In this document: positions 1 to 8,533 of the stretch, piece after piece
Layout of the letters: each line of letters begins with the position of its first letter
Numbering within the stretch: the stretch's first letter is position 1
DNA from: DATGMB01 sp035293845
Lineage (GTDB): Bacteria > Acidobacteriota > Terriglobia > Bryobacterales > Bryobacteraceae
NCBI GenBank assembly: GCA_035293845.1
Contig: DATGMB010000211.1
Span: forward strand, 1 to 53,913
Direction: 5' to 3'
Length of the DNA stretch: 53,913 bases
The notes under the pieces: model-generated
What the model was told of the DNA's origin: nothing
Seen by the model: the letters and a program-made list of their open reading frames with translations, nothing else
Database searches by the model: none
Position numbers and translations under genes: made by a program

Positions 1-459
1 CTGCGCCCGATGGTGCATCTCGTGCTCCTTCGCCGCCAGCAGCATTTCAAAGCGCGTCTTCTCCGGCGGCTGCATGCCGGCGGGGTAGTGCACGGCTTCG
101 GCGAGCACTTCATCGCTCAGCGTCTCCAGCCACCCCGCGAACTCTTCGCCCTTCTTCCGCAACGCATCGAGGAGCTGCGCCTTCGTGGTCAGGCTGGCCG
201 CTTCCGCGAGCTGCTTCTGGTACATGCTCATGAACAGGTTGAAGTCGATCTCGGTAAGCCGCTCGCTGTGAAAGTACATCGGCCAGTTGGTCGAACACGC
301 GAGGTGCGCCAGCGTCTCCGCCACCGTCCGCGTCTCCGGCGCCGGCCGGAACCCGTATTGGTCTTCGGGAATTTCCTCCGCAATCTGGATCGTGTTCGCG
401 CGCACCGTGCGGAACGACCGCGCCATATCTTTCGAATTGTATCCGTGCATGACGGCCAT
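1..459 (-). CDS. DinB-family protein (partial, C-terminus beyond left edge)
   Basis: This reading frame is open from an ATG at 459 to the first base of the window, so only the first 153 residues are present and the stop lies outside. The protein begins MAVMHGYNSK and shows the DinB/YfiT four-helix pattern: a histidine at residue 52 in TLAHLA and an HxxxH pair at residues 146 and 150 in KEHEMHH, the expected three metal ligands. DinB proteins are small cytoplasmic metal-dependent enzymes, often thiol transferases, but the substrate cannot be told from sequence. A second in-frame ATG at 450 is an equally possible start, and neither has a clear ribosome binding site. It is divergent from the permease gene at 529. 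Seen: frame and histidines. Inferred: family. Confidence 0.8.
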   Translation of the reverse strand, partial: MAVMHGYNSKDMARSFRTVRANTIQIAEEIPEDQYGFRPAPETRTVAETLAHLACSTNWPMYFHSERLTEIDFNLFMSMYQKQLAEAASLTTKAQLLDALRKKGEEFAGWLETLSDEVLAEAVHYPAGMQPPEKTRFEMLLAAKEHEMHHRAQ

Positions 460-528
460 TATATCGGCCGGCAGGTCAACAAAACGCAAAATTGCGAACG
501 AATCGCCCCCGCCGGCGTATAAGATTAC

Positions 529-2985
529 ATGCGAATCCGGCACGTCCTTCGCCGTCTGCGGCAGTCGCCCGTCTTCACTCTCGCCAGCATCCTCACCCTC
601 GCGCTCGGCATCGGCGCCAACGCCGCCATCTTCAGCGTCATCAATGGCATTCTTCTCAAGCCGCTGCCCTACGCCGATCCCGACCGCCTCATCGCCGTCG
701 ACCACCGCGCGCCCGGCGTCGATATCGCCAGCGCCGGCATGTCCCCCTTCCTCTACTTCACCTACCGCGAGCAGAGCCGCACCCTCCAGGACATCGGCAT
801 GTGGCAGGAGGATGGCGTGAGCGTGACCGGCCTCGCCGAGCCGGAGAAAGTCGCCGCCATCGATGTCACCGCGCCGCTGCTCCCGCTCCTCGGTGTCCAG
901 CCCGCCGCCGGCCGCCTGTTCTCCGCGCACGACGATGCGCCCGGCAGCCCCCAAACCGCCATCATCACCTACGGTTACTGGCAGCGCCGCTTCGGATCCA
1001 GCCCTGGAGTCATCGGCCGCCGCATTCTCATGGATGGCAAGGCGCGCGAAATCATCGGCGTGCTCCCCGCCGGCTTCCGTTTTCTCGATGAGAAGGCCGA
1101 AATCTTCCTCCCCATGCAGCAGGACCGCGCCAAGACCTTCCTCGGCAATTTCAGCTACCAGTCCATTGCCCGCCTGAAGCCCGGGGTCACCCTCACTCAA
1201 GCCGAAGCCGACCTCGCCCGCCTCGTCCCCATCGCCATCTCCGCCTTCCCGCCCTTTCCCGGTGGCACCGCCGCCATGTTCACGGCCGCGCGCATCTCGC
1301 CCGCCATCCGCCCGCTCAAGCAGCAGCTCGTCGGCGATATCGGCAAGGTGCTCTGGGTCCTCATGGGCACTCTCGCCATCGTGCTCCTGATCGCCTGCGC
1401 CAACGTCGCAAACCTGCTGCTCGTCCGCACCGAAGCCCGCCATCACGAGCTCGCCATTCGCATCGCGCTCGGCGCCGGCTGGGGACAGATCGCCCGCGGC
1501 CTCATCCTCGAAAGCCTCACCCTCGCCGCCGCCGGCGGCGCGCTCGGACTCGCCCTCGCCCAAGGCGCCATCCGCCTGCTGGCCGTTCTCGCTCCCGCCA
1601 ACCTGCCACGCCGCGACGAGATCGCCATCGACTCCCACGTCCTGCTCTTCACCTTCGCCGTTTCGCTGCTCACCGCACTGCTGTTCGGCGCCGCGCCCAT
1701 CCTCCGCTACGCCTCGCCCCACCTCGCGTCCGCCCTTCGCGCGGGCGGCCGCTCGCTCAGCCAGAGCCGCCAGCGCCAGCGCGTGCGCAATGCTCTCGTC
1801 GTCGTCCAGGTCGGCCTCGCCCTGCTGCTCCTCATCGGTTCCGGCCTCATGATCCGCACCTTCCAGGCCCTCCGCAACGTGTCCCCCGGCTTCACCCACG
1901 CCGAGCAGCTCCAGACCGTCCGCATCGATATTCCTTCCGCCCAGGTCGCCGACCCCGAGCAGGTGATTCGCACCGATCAGGCCATTCTCGACCGCATCGC
2001 CGCCATTCCCGGCGTCCTGTCCGCCGCCTGCACGACCCGTCTGCCCATGGACGCCGGCGGCTGGCACGACCCGATCTATGCCCAGGACCGCGTCTACAGC
2101 CAATCGGAGCTACCCCCGCTCCGCACCTATAAGTTCGCCACCCCCGGCCTGCCCCGGGCCATGGGAAACCCCCTGCTCGCCGGCCGCGATTTCACGTGGA
2201 CCGATCTCTACGAGAAGCGCCCCGTCGCGATCGTCTCGGAAAACCTCGCCCGCGAGCTCTGGCACGATCCCGCCGCCGCCATCGGCAAGCGCATTCGCGG
2301 CGTTTTCCAATCGTCGGACTGGCGCGAAGTCGTCGGCGTGATCGGCGACGAGCGCGAAGACGGTGTCGACAAAAAAGCCCCTACCATCGTCCTCTGGCCC
2401 GCATTGATGGCCCACTTCAACGATGACAAGTTCTTTGTGGCCCGCGACGTGTCCTTCGTCATCCGCACCCCGCGCGCCGGCACCGCCAGCCTGATGGATG
2501 ACGTCCGCCGCGCCGTCTGGTCCGTCAATGCCAACCTGCCGCTGGCGCAGGTGCGCACAGTCGAGGAGCTCTACCGCAAATCGCTCGCCCGCACTTCATT
2601 TGCTCTGGTGATGCTCGCCATCGCCGGCGGCATGGCGCTGCTGCTCGGCGTGATCGGGATCTACGGCGTGATTTCCTACTCCGTCGCGCAGCGCACCCGC
2701 GAAATCGGCATCCGCGTGGCCCTCGGCTCCTCGCCCGCCGAGGTCACCCGCCTCTTCGTGCTCCACGGACTCCGCCTCGCCGCCATCGGCGCCGCCTGCG
2801 GCCTGGCCGCCGCCTTCGCCTGCACCCGGGTTATGGCTTCTCTGCTGTTCGGCATCGGCCCGCTCGATCCGCTGACCTTCGCCGGCGTGCCCGTAGCCCT
2901 CATGCTCGCCGCCGCGCTCGCCAGCTACCTCCCGGCCCTCCGCACCGCCTCCGTGGACCCGATCGAAGCCCTCCGCGCCGAGTAG
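529..2985 (+). CDS. ADOP-type FtsX/MacB permease
   Basis: This is an 818-residue membrane protein with the duplicated layout of the acidobacterial ADOP permeases. A first transmembrane helix lies near residues 15-37 (TLALGIGANAAIFSVINGIL), followed by a MacB-type periplasmic domain to about 240 and an FtsX block with three helices near 275-390 (ANVANLLLVRTEARHHELAI). A second periplasmic domain runs to about 640, and a second FtsX block with YSVAQRTREIGIRVALGSS extends to the DPIEALRAE end. The MacB family moves substrates or mechanical signals across the inner membrane with an ATPase partner, but no ATPase gene is adjacent, which is usual for ADOP genes. The first in-frame ATG is taken as start. 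The substrate is unknown. Confidence 0.92.
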   Translation: MRIRHVLRRLRQSPVFTLASILTLALGIGANAAIFSVINGILLKPLPYADPDRLIAVDHRAPGVDIASAGMSPFLYFTYREQSRTLQDIGMWQEDGVSVTGLAEPEKVAAIDVTAPLLPLLGVQPAAGRLFSAHDDAPGSPQTAIITYGYWQRRFGSSPGVIGRRILMDGKAREIIGVLPAGFRFLDEKAEIFLPMQQDRAKTFLGNFSYQSIARLKPGVTLTQAEADLARLVPIAISAFPPFPGGTAAMFTAARISPAIRPLKQQLVGDIGKVLWVLMGTLAIVLLIACANVANLLLVRTEARHHELAIRIALGAGWGQIARGLILESLTLAAAGGALGLALAQGAIRLLAVLAPANLPRRDEIAIDSHVLLFTFAVSLLTALLFGAAPILRYASPHLASALRAGGRSLSQSRQRQRVRNALVVVQVGLALLLLIGSGLMIRTFQALRNVSPGFTHAEQLQTVRIDIPSAQVADPEQVIRTDQAILDRIAAIPGVLSAACTTRLPMDAGGWHDPIYAQDRVYSQSELPPLRTYKFATPGLPRAMGNPLLAGRDFTWTDLYEKRPVAIVSENLARELWHDPAAAIGKRIRGVFQSSDWREVVGVIGDEREDGVDKKAPTIVLWPALMAHFNDDKFFVARDVSFVIRTPRAGTASLMDDVRRAVWSVNANLPLAQVRTVEELYRKSLARTSFALVMLAIAGGMALLLGVIGIYGVISYSVAQRTREIGIRVALGSSPAEVTRLFVLHGLRLAAIGAACGLAAAFACTRVMASLLFGIGPLDPLTFAGVPVALMLAAALASYLPALRTASVDPIEALRAE

Positions 2986-3013
2986 CCCGATCGCTCGCTC
3001 CGCGCCCGCCCGG

Positions 3014-3676
3014 TCACCCGCTGCGCCGCCGGCGCGCGCACGCCCATAGCCCCGCCACTCCGATTCCGGCCAGTGCGAAGAACCCGGGCTCCGGCACGGG
3101 CGTCGCGACGAGCTGCACGCTGTCGAAATTGGCCTGAATCCCGGATGAGCTCAGTTGGATCGTGATGGTGTCCCCAGCCTGCGCCGGCGTGCTGGTGAAG
3201 GTTGCCGTGAAGACAGACCAGTTGCCGGGAGTCGGCGGAGTGCCGGTGGCCAGGAACGTTTGACCCCCCACCAGCAGGGCCGCCGAACCCGCAAAAGCCG
3301 TGTCGGTCCTCCGGCCGATATCGACCGTCAAAGTATAAATGGTACGCGGTTGAACCGTGGCGCCGGCCACCTGAGAGATCGTGCCGGCGTTCGAGTAAGC
3401 GCTGACCGTGCCATCGTTGGGTGCAAACGTATTGAAGATTCCACCAGGCCCGACCGACGGCATCAATTGTCCAACCCCTGTGCCGCTGTTCCAGCCCGGG
3501 ATCGGGGCGACGCTGAATGCGCATCCCGTGCCGCAGGACATATTCAGGCCGCCGGCCGGCAATGTCTCGAACGAAGGATTGTTCACCGGAATGATATCGG
3601 AGAAACCGCAAGGCGCCAGCAGTAGTGCACCGGACACCAGATAGAACGCCGTCGTAGCGCGCGGCAGCAGGTTCAT
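3014..3676 (-). CDS. PEP-CTERM sorting-domain exoprotein
   Basis: The 220-residue product has an N-terminal signal peptide (hydrophobic stretch up to LLLAPCGFSD), a middle that starts VNNPSFETLPAGG and reads like a beta-sandwich carbohydrate-binding-type fold, and a C-terminal tail with the PEP-CTERM signature: VPEPGFF, a hydrophobic helix (ALAGIGVAGLWA), then ARRRRSG. PEP-CTERM proteins are cut and anchored or released by an exosortase and are often linked to exopolysaccharide. No exosortase gene is in the window, so processing must depend on a distant locus. It is convergent with the ADOP permease (28 bases between stops) and has no obvious operon partner. The binding-domain reading is inference. 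Confidence 0.85.
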   Translation of the reverse strand: MNLLPRATTAFYLVSGALLLAPCGFSDIIPVNNPSFETLPAGGLNMSCGTGCAFSVAPIPGWNSGTGVGQLMPSVGPGGIFNTFAPNDGTVSAYSNAGTISQVAGATVQPRTIYTLTVDIGRRTDTAFAGSAALLVGGQTFLATGTPPTPGNWSVFTATFTSTPAQAGDTITIQLSSSGIQANFDSVQLVATPVPEPGFFALAGIGVAGLWACARRRRSG

Positions 3677-3912
3677 TGAACATCACCTCGCCTCTCGCAT
3701 TGGCACGTCCGGTTCCTTTCGGATTCGCCTCCGGCGCTCGTTCAATATCAACAGCATGCGCCACCGCGGCGAGCCATCGGAGGCTGCCGCCTGGGCAAGG
3801 CCTTGCAGATGGGGGAACCCGCTTGCGCACTGCGCGCCCCGCCCGCCCGCGATCTCCCGGCCCCGGCGCGCCCCGCCAAAGCCCCACACAGTTTTTGGAG
3901 TAAAGTGCGGAT

Positions 3913-4926
3913 ATGTTCGAGCGCTACACCGAAAAGGCCCGGCGGACCATCTTCTTCGCCCGCTATGAAGCCGCCGTGACCGGCAGTGCATTGATCGAGA
4001 CCGAACACTTGCTCGTCGGCCTGCTGCGCGAGGACAAGGCGCTGGCGAACCGCTTCCTGCACTCGCACGCCGCCGTGGAGGCCATCCGCCAACAGATCGA
4101 GGCCCAGTCGCCGCCGCGGCCGGCGGCCTCGGCCTCGGTCGATCTGCCGCTCAGCCACGAATGCAAACGGGCGGTGGCCTATGCGGCCGAGGAAGCCGAG
4201 CGTCTCAATCACCAGCACATCGTGCCGGAGCACCTGCTGCTCGGTCTCTTGCGCGAGGAGAAGTCTTTCGCCGCGCAACTCCTGCGCGAACGAGGCGTCA
4301 CGCTGGCCTTGGTCCGGGATGAGCTGAAGCAATCCGAACGCGCGCTTACACCGGGCGGATCGGCGCTCTTTCCCCGTCTGGACCAGTGGCTTGCCGCGAA
4401 CGAATCGCGTCGCGGCATCCACACCGTCAAATACGAGCGCACCGCAAACCGGTCATCGTGCTTCGCCATCTACGCAGCCGATCCGCCGGAAGGCAGCGAA
4501 GAGGGCAGGGAAATGGCTCCCGCCGAAAAGCTCGCGCGGATTCACCGGCGCATCGATTGCATCGTCGGGGAAATGGAGCGCGCCATCGGTAACCATGAAT
4601 TCGAGAAGGCGCGATCCCTTTCCGAAGAAGAACGGAAGGAGCGCGAGAATGCGCGCTTGCTGCGCGAGCAGTACAACATCGAGGAACCGCCGCCGCGAGT
4701 CCCCCTCCTGTGCATCGAAATCGTCCGCGACGACCGCTTTGCGCAGCTTCAAAAGCGCTGCGACGATTACATTGCCGAAGGCGTGGCCGGGGTCTGGCTC
4801 CTGGCCCCCCAGCTGAAACGCGCCTACACCGTCACCAAAGCCGAGGGCCTCCGCGAGTTCCGGGGCGAAATCCTCCGGATGACAAACCCGCCGCTTGAAA
4901 TGGATCTGAAGACCATCTTCGAATAG
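3913..4926 (+). CDS. Clp_N-UVR protein with C-terminal Uma2-like half-domain
   Basis: The first 140 residues are a double Clp_N repeat as in ClpC (FERYTEKARRTIFFAR, ETEHLLVGLLRE at about 30-40, PEHLLLGLLREEKSFAAQLL at 105-124). Residues about 207-252 form a UVR-like helical hairpin (MERAIGNHEFEKARSLSEEE), also a ClpC feature. Instead of AAA+ ATPase modules, residues 264-337 resemble the C-terminal half of Uma2/DUF820 PD-(D/E)XK proteins (PLLCIEIV, DDYIAEGVAGVWLLAPQLKR, NPPLEMDLKTIFE). The aspartate usually found in PDL.IEV is leucine here, so nuclease activity is doubtful. No Walker motif is present. A GGAG lies 12 bases before the ATG. The role is unknown; an adaptor or decoy for Clp proteolysis is a guess. 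Confidence 0.75.
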   Translation: MFERYTEKARRTIFFARYEAAVTGSALIETEHLLVGLLREDKALANRFLHSHAAVEAIRQQIEAQSPPRPAASASVDLPLSHECKRAVAYAAEEAERLNHQHIVPEHLLLGLLREEKSFAAQLLRERGVTLALVRDELKQSERALTPGGSALFPRLDQWLAANESRRGIHTVKYERTANRSSCFAIYAADPPEGSEEGREMAPAEKLARIHRRIDCIVGEMERAIGNHEFEKARSLSEEERKERENARLLREQYNIEEPPPRVPLLCIEIVRDDRFAQLQKRCDDYIAEGVAGVWLLAPQLKRAYTVTKAEGLREFRGEILRMTNPPLEMDLKTIFE

Positions 4927-4944
4927 CAGCGGCGCGCCGGAGCC

Positions 4945-4985
4945 CTGGTATCGCTCCTCGGCGTCTCTGCGTCTCGGCGGTGAGT
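4945..4985. repeat. CGCAGAGA-type dispersed repeat (half element)
   Basis: Between the Clp_N fusion gene and tsaC the + strand reads CGGCGTCTCTGCGTCTCGGCGG. It is one arm of the same repeat seen at 36590-36623, 37805-37832 and 52071-52160. Confidence 0.55.
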
Positions 4986-5870
4986 CTACGCCCCCGCCGC
5001 CCGCTCCAACCGGTCCCGCACCCCCGCCCACTCCGGCCCCTCCGGCGGACGCTCCACCGCGATCCAGTCCAGCCCCTGCCGGTCCAGCCGGTGCAGCGCC
5101 GCGTACAGCTCCGCCGCATACGCCAGCGGTTCCGCCGGCATTTCCCGCCCGATCCGCAGCCACGCCCCGCGCCCCTCCGGCGGCCGCTCCCCTGCGCCCA
5201 ACAGGTACAGCCGCGTCGCCGGCCGGTAGTGCCGCGCATGCATCCCCGGCGAGGCGTGCGCGCCCTCGCCCGGCGCCGCCGCCCGCCGCACCGGCCCGAT
5301 CACCGCCTCGATCTCCGGCAGCGGAATCACGCCCGGCCGCAGCAGCACCGGCTCGTCCGCCAGCGAAAGCACTGTCGATTCGATCCCCACCCGCGCCGGT
5401 CCGCCATCCAGCACGCCGTCCGCGATCGCCTCCGGCACGTGCCCCGCCTCGGTCGGCGAAAGCTCCGTGAACCGGTTCGCGCTCGGCGCCGCAATCGGCA
5501 CTCCCGCCGCGCGGATCAGCTCGATCGCCAGCGGATGCGCCGGCATCCGCAGCCCCACCGTCGCCAGCCCCGCCGTCACCACATCGGGAATGTCCGCCCG
5601 CTTCGGCACCACCAGCGTCAGCGGCCCCGGCCAGTACCGCGCCGCCAGCGCATCCGCCGCCCGCGGCCACCGCGCCGCCAGCTCGCGCGCCATCTCCACC
5701 GAATCCACGTGCACGATCAGCGGACTCGTCCGCGGCCGCCCCTTCGCCGCGAAGATCCGCTCCACTGCCGCCGCGTCGAGCGCGTTCGCTCCCAGCCCGT
5801 ACACCGTCTCCGTCGGGAAGGCGACCAGCTTTCCCGCGCGGATCAGCCGGGCAGCTTCGTCAACCGTCAC
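4986..5870 (-). CDS. L-threonylcarbamoyladenylate synthase (Sua5/TsaC type)
   Basis: The product (294 residues) makes threonylcarbamoyl-AMP from threonine, bicarbonate and ATP, the first step of t6A formation on tRNA. The YrdC fold is clear: FPTETVYGLGANA near residue 20, the KxRxxS motif in AAKGRPRTSPL, LTLVVPKR, and SANRFTELSPTEAGHV. The length and a C-terminal segment after about residue 195 (HASPGMHARHYRPATRLYLL) match the two-domain Sua5 form rather than the short TsaC form. It starts with GTG at 5870, whose GTGA overlaps the prfB stop by four bases, so the two are almost certainly translationally coupled. Confidence 0.93.
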   Translation of the reverse strand: MTVDEAARLIRAGKLVAFPTETVYGLGANALDAAAVERIFAAKGRPRTSPLIVHVDSVEMARELAARWPRAADALAARYWPGPLTLVVPKRADIPDVVTAGLATVGLRMPAHPLAIELIRAAGVPIAAPSANRFTELSPTEAGHVPEAIADGVLDGGPARVGIESTVLSLADEPVLLRPGVIPLPEIEAVIGPVRRAAAPGEGAHASPGMHARHYRPATRLYLLGAGERPPEGRGAWLRIGREMPAEPLAYAAELYAALHRLDRQGLDWIAVERPPEGPEWAGVRDRLERAAGA

Positions 5871-7001
5871 TCGATGCTCTCGTCCTTATCGTCGCCCGCC
5901 GTCTTCCCCGTCTTCCGCCACACCAGATACGCGTGCATCAGCGGATCGAGATCGCCCTCGAGCACCCGGTCCACATCGCCCAGCGCCAGCTTGCTCCGCA
6001 GATCCTTCACCAGCCGGTACGGCGCCAGCACATAATTACGGATCTGGCTCCCGAAGTTGATATCGAGCTTCGCGTCCTCGGTCTTCCGCGTCTCCTCGCG
6101 CTTCTTCTCCAGCTCGTGCTCGTACAGCCGCGCCCGAAGCTGCTTGAACGCGCTGTCCCGGTTCTTGTGCTGCGAACGCTCGTTCTGGCACTGCACCACG
6201 ATCCCCGTCGGGAAGTGCGTGATCCGCACCGCCGAGTCCGTCATGTTCACATGCTGCCCGCCCGCGCCCGAGGAGCGGAACGTGTCGATCCGGATATCCT
6301 CCGGCCGGATGTCGATCTTGATCTCCTCGTCCACCTGCGGGTACACGAATACCGAGGCGAATGACGTGTGCCGCCGCGCGTTGGCGTCGAACGGCGAAAT
6401 CCGCACTAGCCGGTGCACCCCGATCTCCGATTGCAGCAGCCCGTAGGCATTCTCGCCGTTGACCTCGAACGTCACCGACTTGATGCCCGCGCCTTCGCCT
6501 TCCAGCCGGTCCGTAATCACCGTCTGAAAGCCGCTCCGCTCCGCCCACCGCAGGTACATGCGCAGCAGCATCTCCGCCCAGTCCTGGCTCTCCGTGCCGC
6601 CCGCGCCCGGATGGATCGTCACGATCGCCGGCCGCGCGTCGTTCTCGCCGCTCAGCAGCATCGCCGTCTCCAGCCGCTCCAGCAGCTCGGAATACGACTT
6701 CATCTCGCGCTCGATTTCGCCGTCGATGTTCTCGCCCTCGCGCGCGAGCTCGAACAGCGTGTCGAGATCGTCCGTCAGCGTCCGGATGCGGTCGTCGTTG
6801 GCGATCGCCTGCTCCAGCCGCTTCCGCTCCTGCATCACCTTCTGGCTCTTCTCCGGCTGGCTCCAGAAGTCCGGCGCCGCGATCTGCTCTTCGATTTTGG
6901 TCAGTTTCTGTTTTTGGGCAGGCGCGTCAAAGATACCTCCGCACGGCCAAAGCCTGGTCGCGGAGAGGCACAAATGCGCGTTGTAACTCGTCAAGATTCA
7001 T
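5867..7001 (-). CDS. prfB: Peptide chain release factor 2, with programmed +1 frameshift
   Basis: RF2 terminates translation at UGA and UAA. The true start is the ATG at 7001, not a TTG in the other frame at 6994. The zero frame encodes 24 residues (MNLDELQRAF...RRYL) and then meets TGA at 6929-6927. Shifting +1 on CTT at 6932-6930 continues DAPAQKQKLTKIEEQ and gives a full RF2 of 377 residues, with the SPF tripeptide (RISPFDANARR) and the GGQ loop (SSGAGGQHVNMTDSAVR). A Shine-Dalgarno-like GGAGG lies three bases before the slip codon, as in E. coli prfB. The last codon and stop overlap the GTG start of the tsaC-type gene. Translation depends on the frameshift, so RF2 regulates its own level. 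Confidence 0.96.
6927..6940 (-). promoter_or_regulatory. prfB: RF2 programmed frameshift site
   Basis: Read on the minus strand the site is GGAGG TAT CTT TGA C. It has an internal Shine-Dalgarno-like sequence, a three-base spacer, the slippery CTT codon and an in-frame TGA followed by C, the poorest termination context. All parts of the known RF2 autoregulatory signal are present. Confidence 0.95.
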
Positions 7002-7065
7002 GGGGATTTCCTATTAATTATACCGGAGGCAACCAAATGCCGCACACCGGCCCTGCAACCGCGCC

Positions 7066-7095
7066 CCCCAAATCCCCAATCCCCAATCCCCGTCT
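7066..7095. repeat. GGGGATT-type G-rich repeat (half element)
   Basis: The + strand carries CCCCCCAAATCCCCAATCCC and onward just past the metallophosphoesterase stop. It is the same heptad family as the elements at 15009-15123 and 47055-47150. Confidence 0.6.
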
Positions 7096-7692
7096 CTACC
7101 CCAGCTCCAGCAGATATCCCCGCTTCCCCACATTGATCGCCCGCGTCGCCCCGAGTTCCGCCTCCGCGCCCTCCGCCTCGTGGATATGCCCGCAGAAAAA
7201 CCACTCCGGCCGCCGCTGGTCCACAAACTCCCGCACCGAGCGCGACCCCGCGTGCACTCCCGGCCGGATCTGGTCGAGCGGCGTCCCGTACGGCGGCGCA
7301 TGGCACACCATCACCAGCGGATTGAGCGCCGCAAATGAGGCCAGCCGCTCTGCGATCTCCGCCTCGCTATACTCACCCGGCGTATCGAACGGCGTCGGAC
7401 TCGAATAGCCGAGCCCGGCCACGTGCCACCGCCCCGCTGCGAAGTGCTGCCCGTGCAGGTTGTTCAGCCCGAAGCGCGCGCACAGGTCCTCGATGTCCGA
7501 AACCGTCTCGTGATTCCCCGGCAGCAGCCACACCCGGCCTGCCCGCTGCCGCAGGATCTCGCCGCACCGGTCCAGATTCCGCCGCCAGGACACCTGGTCG
7601 CCCGCCGCGATATACCAGTCCGCCTCCACCGCCAGCACCCGCTCGAGCGCCTTCCAGTCGCCATGAATATCGGAGAAAATCTGGAGCCTCAA
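7096..7692 (-). CDS. Calcineurin-like metallophosphoesterase
   Basis: The product is a two-metal phosphoesterase of about 198 residues. Its motifs run in order: SDIHGD at the N-terminus, AAGDQVSW, LPGNHETVSD, VMVCHAPPYGTPLD and CGHIHEAEG, covering all metal ligands of the family. It resembles small YfcE/Rv-type cytoplasmic phosphoesterases whose substrates are usually unknown. The open frame extends to an ATG at 7755, but that would put 21 unrelated residues before the first motif. In this family the DxH motif sits within the first ten residues, so I use the TTG at 7692 (MRLQIFSDIHGD). It is divergent from the IPTL-CTERM-like gene. Confidence 0.85.
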   Translation of the reverse strand: MRLQIFSDIHGDWKALERVLAVEADWYIAAGDQVSWRRNLDRCGEILRQRAGRVWLLPGNHETVSDIEDLCARFGLNNLHGQHFAAGRWHVAGLGYSSPTPFDTPGEYSEAEIAERLASFAALNPLVMVCHAPPYGTPLDQIRPGVHAGSRSVREFVDQRRPEWFFCGHIHEAEGAEAELGATRAINVGKRGYLLELG

Positions 7693-7798
7693 GCAAATGA
7701 CTGTATCAGAGGAACATCGCCGATCGGCGTTACAGGTCTGTGATACGCTGAACATCTGTACTCGTCTTCAGTCCGATTCCACACCGGAGGAAAACAAG

Positions 7799-8533
7799 GT
7801 GCGGTTGCTCTACAGGATTCTGATCGCCGGCGTTACCCTTGGCCTGCCGGCGTTCGCGCAGTTCACCGCCATCCCCACCCCGGCGTCTGCATACACCGGC
7901 AGCACCACTCTCATCCCCATAACCCAGCCCGATTGCTCCGGCACTCCCGCCCCCGGCAACCCTACCACGCTCAATGCGCTCTCGAACGGCGTCCAGACGG
8001 TCACTTTCTCGACTGCCATGACCGTCAACACCGCCGGCGTCTTCCCGAACTGCGGCGGCGGCTGGGCAAGCTGGGGCGCGCCGCCCAATACCGAAAGCGC
8101 CACACCGCGCGTCCTCGATACCGCATCGACGTCTCTCACCATGACGCTCGCCGTCCCCTCCGGCACATTCGGTTTCGAAGTCGAGCCCGCCAGCTCCTGC
8201 CCCATTTCGTTTCCCTGCCCATACAACATCACCGCCACATTCTTTAACGGCGCAACTCAACTGGGATCGATCAGCCTGAACGTCAACGGCAACGCCGGCG
8301 CGATGCTCGAAGCCGCCGCCAGCGCCACGCCGATCACCCGCGTCACCATCGCCGCCGCGCCCGGCAGCGGCGGCTTCGGCATCGCCCAGCTTCGTTACGC
8401 CACCGCAACGGTCCCGCCGGCAACCGTCCCCACCCTGACCAACACCGCTCTCCTGGCGCTGGCCTTCTTCCTCGGTGCCGCCGGTCTCTGGTGCCGGCGC
8501 GAAGCCTCGCGCGCCGCCGGCCCGAATGCATGA
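7799..8533 (+). CDS. IPTL-CTERM-like sorted exoprotein
   Basis: The start is a GTG at 7799 with a strong GGAGG eight bases upstream, giving MRLLYRILIAGVTLGLPAFAQ as a signal peptide; the longer open frame to 7697 lacks these features. The body is a Thr/Ser/Pro-rich beta-type domain of about 180 residues. The end reads VPTLTNTALLALAFFLGA then LWCRR. This matches the IPTL-CTERM layout (a PTL motif, a hydrophobic helix and basic residues), a sorting signal parallel to PEP-CTERM. The 3' end overlaps the next gene by eight bases. Function beyond surface display is unknown. Such tails are sometimes annotated simply as hypothetical. Confidence 0.7.
   Translation: MRLLYRILIAGVTLGLPAFAQFTAIPTPASAYTGSTTLIPITQPDCSGTPAPGNPTTLNALSNGVQTVTFSTAMTVNTAGVFPNCGGGWASWGAPPNTESATPRVLDTASTSLTMTLAVPSGTFGFEVEPASSCPISFPCPYNITATFFNGATQLGSISLNVNGNAGAMLEAAASATPITRVTIAAAPGSGGFGIAQLRYATATVPPATVPTLTNTALLALAFFLGAAGLWCRREASRAAGPNA

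Noticed and set aside
5867..6994. RF2 starting at TTG 6994
   Set aside because: That start lies in the +1 frame; the zero-frame ATG at 7001 with frameshift gives the conserved N-terminus.
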